64,000 nt of DNA from Lytechinus variegatus (taxonomy: Eukaryota > Echinodermata > Echinoidea > Temnopleuroida > Toxopneustidae): contig NC_054758.1 of NCBI RefSeq assembly GCF_018143015.1, forward strand, positions 186,001-250,000. Direction: 5' to 3'. The notes below the pieces were generated by a model. It did not search any database, was not told the origin of the DNA, and saw only the letters and a list, made by a program, of their open reading frames with translations. Below are positions 32,701 to 44,700 of the stretch, one piece after another (within the stretch, counting starts at the first letter, position 1; each line of letters starts with the position of its first letter). Made by a program: the position numbers and the translations under genes.

Positions 32701-35700
32701 AGACCAAAGCATCTGAAAGGGAATTTCATGTGCTATATGGTAATTAATACATGCATAGGCAAAAGATCGATGTTTAAAATCAAAATACATGTATATTGGA
32801 GGAACAGGTTTGTAACTTCTAAACAGTCAAATATTTTCACTTACGGTATAAGATGTGAGCAGCTCACCAGACCTGCCAACCAGTACGTTTTTAGCGTATT
32901 TAGTACGTTTTACAACCAAAATACGGCAGTACATTTTTTCTATAAAAAATATGTTTTTGTGTAAATTTTTTTTTTTTTTACAAAATCGTAGTTTATGTAG
33001 ATTGAGAAAAATAATCTCTACATGTTATTATTTCATAAAACTTACACAAAACTTACACAAATATGGTTATTAGATCAATGTTATTTCAGGTACTTTTTTT
33101 CCAATCATTTTGTTATAACCAGGGTGAGATATGTATGTTTTTAAATATATTTTTTTTCATCTGCAAGAGCAGTGCGCATTTTAGCTTGCATGCAGCTTGA
33201 GCGCCACGATGAGTGAGTGCGACACACATTTTATTATGAAATACACTTTTTATCATAAAATACAATTTTTCATTCCCAGAGGTTGGCAGGTCTGGCTCAC
33301 CATACCTCTTTTTTAATGCAATTTTTGAATCCCAGGAAATTACCTTTACAAACCAAATCACTCGTGTAACTCTGCTATCAGTAATATTAACTTGATTATT
33401 TTATATGTTTTATCTTTGATCAGGAGTATTCTCGATGATGACGATGATGAAATCGATGATGACATGGATGGTAGCTATACAGAAAATCCAGCAAAGGTAA
33501 TAGTTGGGTTTTAAAAAAAATATCCATTTTGGGTACCTAGGGGGGATTGTAAATTTTTACAAATTTCTGATGATATTGTGACTGTACACTTTCCCATTGA
33601 AAAAAAATGAGAATCAGAGGTCTAATCCTGTCTTTTTACATGGGAAGTGTTGTGGCCCAGTGGATTAGTCTCTGGACTTTGAAATAGAGGGTTGTGGGAT
33701 CGAATCCCAGCCATGGTGTAATTTCCTTCAGCAAGAAATTGATCCACAATGTGCTGCAGTCGACCCAGGTGAGGTGAATGGGTTCCCGGTAGGATTTATT
33801 CCTTGAACGCTTTTAGCGCCTATTAAATGGCAGCTCAGCTACAGCGGGGGTAATAATATGATGCCAAGTTTCAAAGCGCAGTTGAGTATATGCACATAGT
33901 AACTGCTCAGTTATATAAATGGACATATTATTTATTATTTATATATTCTTAAAAGGAGTTCATGGTATGACGGTGCTGTCAAACTGAAGCTTCAATGATA
34001 ATTGGACCATTGCCTAGGGGATAATGTTTCAAACAAGAAATCTGCCTTGAAATTATGTAAACCTATCATAATTAAACTTGCCATGTTTCCTTGAAAAAGA
34101 GTAAAAAATATGTCATCCCCAACAAATATATTTTCGTTCCCCCTCTCCAGTCATTTTATTTATCAGCTTTTTGCTTTAAAAAAAGTGAAATGTAAAGATT
34201 ACTTGAGTTAATTGTATTGGCAGTTCTTTGGGGGACATTATATCCTTTCAGCCTAATGTGAAATATTGTGCATTCCTAATTCTTAATGTCGTGTATCTTT
34301 ACAGAGGATAGCATTACGAGACAGCGACATCTCTCGTTATGAGGCAGAGTTTGTTGAGGTCTGTAAGGTTGGATCTGGCGAGTTTGGATCAGTCTATAAG
34401 TGTATCAACAAACTTGATGGATGTTTCTATGCCATCAAGAAATCAAAAAGACCTATCGCTGGATCTGCTTTTGAGTAAGTATTTATCAGTCTTAAATGAT
34501 TAAATGATTTATAACATTGGCCTGTATTCTGAAGTCAGGTGTGATTTAGACCATGGTCTATCTCATTGCTGAAATTATGGGAAGCCAAAAGTGTCAACCT
34601 TTTTATTAAGTTGTATGTTTCTTATGTTTACTGTGCTCTGATTCATCGATGGTGAAGGCAATCATCTATTTACACTTCCTAGACAATTCTGAATGATTTG
34701 AGAGCCAAATGAGCTGAAGTATGATATCTTTACTGTTACTGTTAGTGATTTATGTAACAATTGGCTGTCCATACTTAAATCCCCAACTTTAAACCTGAGT
34801 TTAAGTTAAACCCGACTTCAGAATATGGGCCATACTGTATATAAACCGTGATCCTGGTTTAAAATTTACCCCCCTCCTCCTTCATGTACAAAAAAATGAG
34901 TCACATCACTATTTGTTGTTAAAAAAGAAAAGACATGTAAAAAAAGGGCTGGGACTTGTTACATGAAACTGAAGGATTTTATTGACATTGATTTGACTTC
35001 AAGGATATTACCCACAATTTGTCACTTTTGTCTGTGATAGGATGTATAAATGAAGCCCTCACAAAATTGAATTTGAACATCATTATTTGGTTCTTTTAAA
35101 AAGTGAAATATGGAGTGACTCTGGTGAGATGCCATCCCAATTCATTCAGTTTACTGATGTGCAATCTCCCCAAGACAAAGACATAATATATTACTTCAAT
35201 TCATGCACATATATCAAATGAAAAGATAGTACATGTATCACAATAAAGTATATTTGTTAATGAACAATGATAGGATTTGGCTCTGGGATAATTTTATTTT
35301 ATTTTACAGAACTCAATATATTACACTGCTACAGTGATACATAAGAAGAAAGCCTATAAATATTGCACTATTACTTAATCTTGTATTACAGGCAAATGGC
35401 ACTAAATGAAGTATACGCCCATGCAGTACTTGGAACTCACATCCATGTTGTCAGATACTACTCAGCTTGGTCAGAAGCTGGTCACATGATCATACAGAAT
35501 GAATACTGTAATGGTAAGTCACATGATCATACAGAAAGAATACTGTAACGGTATAAAGTCACATGATCATACAGAATGAATACTGTAATGGTAGGTCGCA
35601 TGATCATACAGAATGAATACTGTAATGGTAGGTCACATGATCATACGGAAAGAATACTGTAATGGTAAGTCAATGGTCACATGATCATAAATATATTAAT

Positions 35701-38700
35701 AGTATCATGATAGGGGCCCACCATACCATTATTAATGCATGGTCTAGGCCTTATTTACTTAATTGTTGTGAAATGTTTTGGCCCAGTGGATTAGTCACCA
35801 GACTTTAAACAATTGGTCATGGGTTTGAATCCCAGCCATGGCTAAATTTCCTTCAAGTAATTGATACTGAGCTTTATTCACCAAACAGCTGGAGCTAATG
35901 CACCATAGAGTAAGCACCTAGATAGTAGGTGCCTCGTAAATGATATAGACCTTTTTTTTATACCTCTTCAATGTCGAACAGATAAATGGGGTCCTGAGAT
36001 CTTTGACCAAGGTAAAGTAACCTGTTTTGGGCGATTCCATACGTGTCGTCTGGGACTTTTCGACAACAATTTCTAGATTCCTAGCTGAATGCTTGAGCAA
36101 TAAAATATTTTCTTTTGTCAGTGATAAAGCTGTAGTGGGTAGCCATGTGAAAAACTAATGACCAACACAAAAAAATTAATTATGGGTAAATTATAGGTGA
36201 AAATGTTGTGTGTCGTACGGGACACAGAAATGTCTCGTACGACACACAACATTTCAAGCTCTCATTTACCAATGGACAGCATATTTTTAGTGGTTGTCAG
36301 TTTTTTGCATGTCTACCCAGTTGTACTTTGATATTACCACAAAGCAAATGAAATTTCTTCGTTCGTTTGGACAGCAGGATGATAAATATTGTGAAAATGA
36401 CCGATTTTTCTAGCATGGAATCAACCTATTTATCTTTCAATTACGACTATAAATGATCTAGCATTGAGTTTTAAGGTCCATATCAAGATTACATGTAGCA
36501 ACTGGTTGTGCGCCTCAAGAAATGTTATACTAGTAGTATTGGAATTCATTTTTATCTGTTAATTTTCAGGTGGTAGTTTAGCAGACATCATCTCATCTAA
36601 TAAGCAGAACAATCACATAATGACGGAGATAGAACTCAAACAGGTCTTGGTCCAAATAGCTCAAGGTCTTAAATACATCCATTCACAAGGACTGGTCCAT
36701 ATGGATATTAAACCAGGTAAGTAGTATTGGTCTGATATTAAAGAAATATATGTTAAGAGGCAGGAGAAAATTATTAAACTCTCATTGTCTTCTTAACCAG
36801 TATTGTATTTTGACTTTTTTAAATGAGACGTGTCATATAAACCCCTCAAAAAAAGTTTTGCAACTCAGTTTTGGGGGATGATATCTTTTTGGTTAATGAA
36901 GTATAAAAGATGAAACTGGTATCATTGGAAAGCTGAATTATTCTTTTTTACAATGACATGCCATTTGCTGTGATTATGTAATCATGGAATATGCAATCAC
37001 CCTGAACATCGAGAAAAGTCAGAAGTGAAATGTTGCAAAATGCATTGATTTCCGACAAGAGTCTCCATTTCTATAGAATTTCCACCATGCAGGTGACAGT
37101 GAATGCACTCGGTCCATCCTCGAAACAATTTGAAATTCGCTATTGCAAACGACGCATTTTGCAACATTTCATGTCTAATATTGCTGCGTATTATCATGTC
37201 TGTGTATTTCATGATAACATTAGCATTACAAATGACACATGATTGTAAAGAAGAATAATCATGCTTTCTAAAGATATCACTTTTACACATGATGATGGCA
37301 CATTAAGAAATTTATTAGCACTCAAACTTGCAGTTTGAGTTGCAGAACTCAAACATGACATGGCAACGAATTTTGCAACATTTCATTTTTTACATTGCTG
37401 CATATTTATCATGTCTGTGTATTTCATGATAACACTAGCATTACAAATGACACATGATCGTAAAGAAGAATAATCATACTTTCCAATGATACCACTTTTA
37501 CATATGATGATGGCACACTAAGAAATTTATTAGCACTCGAACTTGAGTTGCGGAACTTTTTTTGAGGGGTTTAGTATTAACCCTATATAGCCGGGCTATT
37601 TTGAAATTGCATAGCCCGGGGGGGGGGGCTATTAGGCCCCCCTCAGATCTCGGCCGTTTATCGACCGATTGCGACCAAATTTGATGTGTGGGTGTCTCAT
37701 GTATTTTAAAATTTGTGATATTTATTATCATTTTTTATTTATCTAATTAATTATGCAAATATTCAAATTTTTTCAAGGAATTTTCAATTTTTGTAGTTTT
37801 CCCCCATTTTTTGAGAAAATGCAATGGAATCAAGCATGTTAGTAGCCAGTCATGTAATCTAAAAGACAGCTCACTCAACTGTATTGAAATTGTATAATTA
37901 TTAGATTATAATAGTAATTAATTATGCGCATATGCTAATTTTTCGCGATAATATTCTTGTTTCCTTCCGTGTTTCCAAATTCTTATGTATTTCTTTGTTT
38001 TTAATTTATTATGTATTTCTTTGTTCTGAAATCTCTATTTTTTTATTGTTTTTTTAAATCTAGAATAGTTGGTGATAGCCCAAAAGAAAGTTATGTGAGG
38101 AAAAAACAGAAAAAAAAACATTCATCCGACAACATTTCTTGTAAAACCCATACATTGTACACACAAAAGTCAATGGAAATTGCCATTTTCGGTGACATTG
38201 GTCACGAATATGTGCTATATCTCCGCAAGTACACCCCCGATATTCGCAAACAGGGTCTCAAAATGTGCGGGAGATGTGAAAGAAAAAAGTCATGAAATTT
38301 CAGCGTATTTTTTTTTTTGCATTTACAAATTATCGCGAAAAATGTCGAGGGGGGCCTTTTTGGCTCCCCCCCCCCCCGGGCTATATAGGGTTAAAGATTT
38401 TTAAGACTTGACAGTTCCTATTTACAAAGCCTTTTGGAAAAAAAATTCTCACAAATTTACATTGATTTTGTAGATCTTTAAAACAAACACGTTTTCTAGC
38501 AGAGTGTACCAACATATTGCATTAATTCACTGTTAATTTGATGTGCTTGTTATTCAGGTAATATATTCATCACTAAGAAAGAGCCTCTCCCATCAACGAC
38601 ATCTGAGACAGAGAAGATAGATGAAGATGAAGAAGTATCGTTAGAAGACACTCAAACTCTCACTCATCTTACTTACAAAATTGGTAGGTTATAGCAGGGT

Positions 38701-41700
38701 GCTACGTAACTTTTTAGAAGCACTTGCAGTAAATTTTTAAATAGTTGTATTATACTTGCCCAAATATTTAATTCACTTGCCTGAAAAAAATCCTGAAAAA
38801 AAGTTTTGCCTCTTCAAAAGAAAGTACATGTATTGCAGTTTAATAAACCATTGGCTCTTTTCACTCTTTTTGACATGAACTGATCTACTTTGTTATTGCA
38901 TTTCTTTTTCTAAAGGGATCTTGCCTGCCATGAAAAAAAATTTGGTTCAATATCATATCCACCATAATTGTTGTCATTTTACTGTGAGAATTTTGCTTGC
39001 CCAATTCGGGCAAGTAGTTTTGGTCTGTACTTCAAAACACTTGCCCGACTCCAACTTTTACTTGCCCAGGACAATCGGGCAAGTGCTTATGTAGCGTCCT
39101 GGTTAGATACACACATTAGGTTAACATTATGAAGTACTTATGTGTATTTTGAAAAATCCTGAATGTGATGTGTTGTGTATAATGCTATTCACAAGAATAA
39201 AAAACGCACAGGAAGGGGGGAAAAATCTGCAGATACTTTCAAGATATCAGTAACTGAAAGATCATCATTTAATTATCTCCTTGGAAGACTAATGTAATAC
39301 ATTGTTGTTTATGGAATGGAATTGATATGATGTTTCTGGTTATTTTATCTCTTCATTCAATCTCTAAATTATTATTTTGGGATGCAATTTTTTTAGGGCT
39401 TCATGTTTGCAACACATCACAAATGTAGGTGATAAATGGGATCTTGCAGCTCAGATTTTTTTTGTTGAGTCAGTTCAATTTTGAATATAGTAAATACCTG
39501 ACTAAATGGAACTTATTGGCCGAATTCACAAAGGTGTTTTTGAAAACCCACGGATGAGTCCATGGTTTACGCAGATTTCCTGTATTTATTACCGTAAGTA
39601 ACGGTGTATTAACCGCACCTTTTTCTCGGCGGGGTAGAAGCAAAAGTCGGGGGTGCGGTTTATACACGGTGACGGGTCTGAGCCAGCCCGCCGTAACCCC
39701 TCCCATACATGTACGATGTCTGCCAGTTCACAACACATCGAGTGGCCGGGCGTAGCCGCCCAGGCAATGTCGTTTAGAGGGGTATGAGCCGCGGGTAATG
39801 GGAAGCGATTATTGCAATATTACTTAAATGGTGTCCATAACAAACGCACTCACTTTCATGACACTAATTTTGACTTTATTCTTGATTCAAAGTAGTGAAG
39901 TTCCCTGACTAATTTAAAAGAGACGCCAAGCATACTCGGTAATATTTTGTCACCGCTGAGCGAGAGTTGAGTGAGCTTAGAGATTGCGTTGTAATGTGGT
40001 TACAGTGCGACTTAAGCTGGCGCTATTCAAAGTCCCGTTTCGCGCCAGCTTGTTTTTTTCTTTCCTGTTTGCTTTTCATAAGATACCATGTCAACCACGC
40101 ACGAGAGAGACGGCACGAAGCTGTAAACAACAACAGGAAAAAATGTCAATTTCTTTGTTTCTCGAACCTTCCTGTAATCCCATATCCAAAATTCATGCTA
40201 AGACATCAAATTTCTGAGAAGTGATTGTGAGATTGTGATGCAAGAAATGTGAATGTTTCTTCCTCCTACGCTGGGAAAGACAGATCATAATTTGATAAGA
40301 TGTACTGGCATGACTTGTACTGTATCGTAGTTTGCTATGTAATGGCAGTGCTGTGTGTGTAGACTGTGACTGTGAGGTGAGCGAGTGTGTAAGTTGCCAA
40401 TATTGGCGGGACCGTTCTTTCTTTCTAACATTTGTAGATGAATTGATCAAGAACAGCATATTTCTGCATACCGGTAATCTCTTTGGATACTTTGAAATCT
40501 TAAAAGCTTAGATTTTGTTTCTCCGTACCTCAAATATGCATGTAAATGTGAGATTTTTTTTTTTTTTTAGTCCAAAGTTGGGGGTGCGGTTAATACACGG
40601 GTGCGGTTAATACACCGTTACTTACGGTACGCTTATTTCACCGCACATATTGAAAATGTCCAATGCTGATGCGTGCTTTTGTCACCATGAACCAAATTGA
40701 CGCCCGTTGCCGTGGTTATCCAAGCTATTTTATTCATGAGTCCTCTCTTCAAACAGTGAACTCCTGAATAAAATAGCGTGGATAACCATGGCAACGGGCG
40801 TCAGTTTTGCGCACTGACAAAAGCACGCATCAGCATTGGACATTTTTAATATATGCGGTAAGATAACTGTAATTTATAATGAGTCTACTCTTCAAACAGT
40901 GAACTCCTGAATAAAATAGCATGGATAATCATGGCAACAGGCATCAATTTTGGCGCATGGGACAAAAGCGTGCATCAGCAATGGACATGTTTTATACACG
41001 CACCCGATACGCACTAACTTAAGCATAATTTATACAGGAAATCTGCATAAACCATGGATTTAACCGTGGGGTTTTAAAAACCACCTTTGTGAATTCGGGC
41101 CATTAACTTTCCAAAAACTAATAGTAAAAAAAAGATAAAGGTTTTGATATATGCTATGCCAGGCAGCATCCAGCAAATATTTGAATGTGTGCTAGCTTTG
41201 TACAATTGGTCTGATGTTACATCCATATTGAAATGCAAAATCAAAAGTATGGTAATGAATAGAAGATTTATGTTAGTTGCTAATTTGGGGAGAAAAACAG
41301 ATTAATGATGACATTGTGAAATCTGTCACAATGTCATCAGTAATCTGATCATATGTCATGTATATCATTATTTCGAAATGTTAATCATTCAAATTTGTCA
41401 GGTATTGGTGATATTTATCTCATTCTATTTTAGAGCAATTTTTAGTTCCCAATGCTAATTTATACCTTTAACTGTATGGTAATGTTTTCAGGTGATCTGG
41501 GTCATGTGACATCAATATCCAACCCTAAGGTAGAGGAAGGTGATGTGAGGTTTTTACCGGTAGAGATACTACAAGAGGTAGGTTATCTTACATTCAAGTG
41601 TTGCCATGGTAATGACTAATCATGCAGCATTTCAGGTATTAATAAGGTGATGTTAGGTTTTTACCAGGCCCCATGTAACTAGAAATTCCAGTGAGTTATT

Positions 41701-44700
41701 GATAATTATGATATGCTTGCTAATGTCTGCGACTTTTTGCCACTTAGTTATTAAAATTTTATTTGTAGACTTTGTTTACATTTGTAGCTTGTTCTTACAA
41801 GAGAGTTGTTGCCGGCATATAGCCATGAGGGTTTTTAGATGGTGTTTGTGCTCTATACGTTAACACCATTATGTATTATTAATATTAAAATGCTTTTAAA
41901 TCTTGTATTGGCATTAGAGAGAGGGGGGAATCAAATTGTTATTGTAACAATCTATGATGGAATTAAAACCTTGCGTATGGAGGTGCTGAAGTTGCAGAGT
42001 TATACAGTGCGTCACACAAAAAAAGAAACCAAGATTTAGCGATGATTTATCATAACTTAATCACAAATACAATAGACAAATGACCTACCATTGTAAAGCT
42101 TAGAATCTCCTCTTTCATCTGAAATTACTTTATTTCTCATCCACGCATGACCGAGCAAAACAATTTGAAGAATTGTGAAATTATATCTTAAGCTTTCATA
42201 TTGGGGGGAGGGATAAGCCTCCTTATCTATAGGAAACTTATGACACCACAGATTGGGACCAAAATTGTAAAAGGCACAAGATAGTTTATAAGAGGCGTAT
42301 TATGCCAGTCAATAAGACATCCAATGCTCTCAAATGAACTTTATCTAGGCCGGGGTTAGCTTTTTGGAGTTCATATCACAGCGATCACGCCAAAAATTGG
42401 CAGGCAGGTTGCCTGGGACGTTATCTACAAAATTCTGTATTAATGTATTTCATGCGAATCGCTGTCAATTGATTACCCTAATTTATGCAGAATTAGTATG
42501 CAAAATAAATATAACCATAAACAGCATAGAATAAATCCATTTAGGCTAGCAAAACTAAAAATAACCATACATGTACATTGTACGAATTTTGGTGGAACGC
42601 AGTTTGCATCGACTTTGTACACGAAATCACGTTTTTGAGCATTTTTTGTCACTTACAGAATGTTGCATGATTTCAGAACTGCTTACCCGGGCGTCGCAGA
42701 TTTTATCTCAATAGATGCGCAAGACTTGAAAGTAAAAAGTCAGCAAGCAGTGCAGTAAAAAAAAAATCGCACGGCAAAAATATTGCGCAAATTGTTGAGG
42801 GGGCCTCGAGCCCCCCCCCCCCCCCCCCCGGCGCTGAGACGGTTAAGCCTTTGTTTTTGTTTAGTCAAAATTGTTTTATTAATTTTACCCACATATTTTT
42901 TTTTGTCACTTTGCCTTGAGCATTTTAGATCCATTATGAATATCAAATCACAATTTTTTTTTCAGGAGCACACACACCTAACGAAAGCAGATATCTTTGC
43001 CCTTGCATTGACTGTATACCTAGCAGCCAGCGGTGAAACATTACCAAAGAATGGTGATGATTGGCATAGTATAAGACAGGGTGAACTTCCTCCACTAACA
43101 CACATCTCGTCGGACCTGGTTCATCTTTTACAGGTATGGTTAACATGCCAGATTCAAGGCCCTGTTTCACAAACAGGTTTTGAATCCTTGGATTATACAA
43201 ATTTAAATTTATCAGAATACATGCATCTATTTGGATACTGGGGGTGTTTCACAAAGATTTAACCCTATCTAGGCCGGGGTATTTTGGGAGTTCATATGGC
43301 CGGGGGGGGGGGCCTCCCAGGCCCCCCCTAAGATCTCGGCCACGACCGCGCGATTGCGCCGAAAATTGGCACGGGGGTTGCCTAGGACATAATCTACAAG
43401 ATTGTATAGTAATTTATTTCATGTGAAACGCTATTAAGTGATTATGCTAATTTATGCGTAATTAGTATGCGAAATCATACTTTTTCCTCTAACTCCCTAA
43501 ATAAGGCTCCATATGTACTGAGTTTTGGTATAGAAACTCTTTGTGGTGTTCTTAGCAAGTGTACATGAAAAAAATTGTGATATCGAATCATTTTCTTATG
43601 TATTATATTGTTTTTTGCAATTTCTTATGTATTTCTCTGTTTTTTCGACCTTTTGTTTTTCATTGTTTTTTCAATGAAATTTGTTGGGGACTCTTCTATG
43701 ATCATAAAAAGCATAAAATAAATACATTTAGACCAGCAAAACTAAAAATAATCATACATTTATGAATTTTGGTTGAAAACACAATTTGCATTGACTTTGT
43801 ACACGAAATCACGTTTTTGAGCAATTTTCGGTCTGACATGCACTTACATAATGTTGCGTAATTTCGGAACCACATACCCGAGTGACGCGAAATTGGTCTA
43901 AAAAATTGCGCAAGACTTGAAAGTAAAAAGTCAGCGAGCGGCGCGGTCAAAAAATTTCGCACTGCAAAAATATCGTGGGATTCGTTGAGGGGAGGCCTCT
44001 GAGGCCCACCCCCCCCCCCCCCCCGGCCCGGCCTAGATAGGGTTAAGTATGACTTAAAAGTCGCACTTAAATGTCAACGCGTACTTGATATGCAACGCAC
44101 GATCTTATTGATACGCAGTAGTGCGCATCCCCATGACACGATCTGACCAATGCAGTCAATCCTTTCATATCGTACGCAACTCAGTATTTAAGTGCAATTC
44201 AGTATTTAAGTGCAACTCTAAGTCATACTTAAATCTTTTTGAAACACCCCCTGGTTTTCAACGCAAGAATGATGTCAGAATCAAGAAAAAATTGAGACAT
44301 GAATCTGCTCTCAGAGAAGGGTTTGAGCTTTTCCATATTTTGAATTCATTTTCCCAATTTTGAGCTTTTTTGTTATATACTGATTTTACATTTTTCTCTT
44401 AAATACAATTCATTATTGCGATAGAAGTAACAGCCTTCTATCAGTTTACATTTAAAAATATTTCACTCAATCTGCAACAGAGAAACTTGTGCACTCATCT
44501 CCTCACGTCTTGATTTAGGTATTACAGCCTTATCTTTAATATACCTAACTCTAAATTTACCCAACTTCAGAATTCAGCAGCTTGCAATGTTCTCTGTCAA
44601 ATAAACACAATCAAATAACTCCTGTTCTTATGGATTGCCCATATAGGATTGCCTGGTTTTCAAAATTCTACCTTTGGTTTATCGTATCATCAATGGATCT

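Noticed and set aside
41647-41700. Duplicate WEE1 exon 7
   Set aside because: Only a ~20-base resemblance (GGTGATGTTAGGTTTTTACC) without splice sites or frame. It may be an old partial duplication but is too short to claim.
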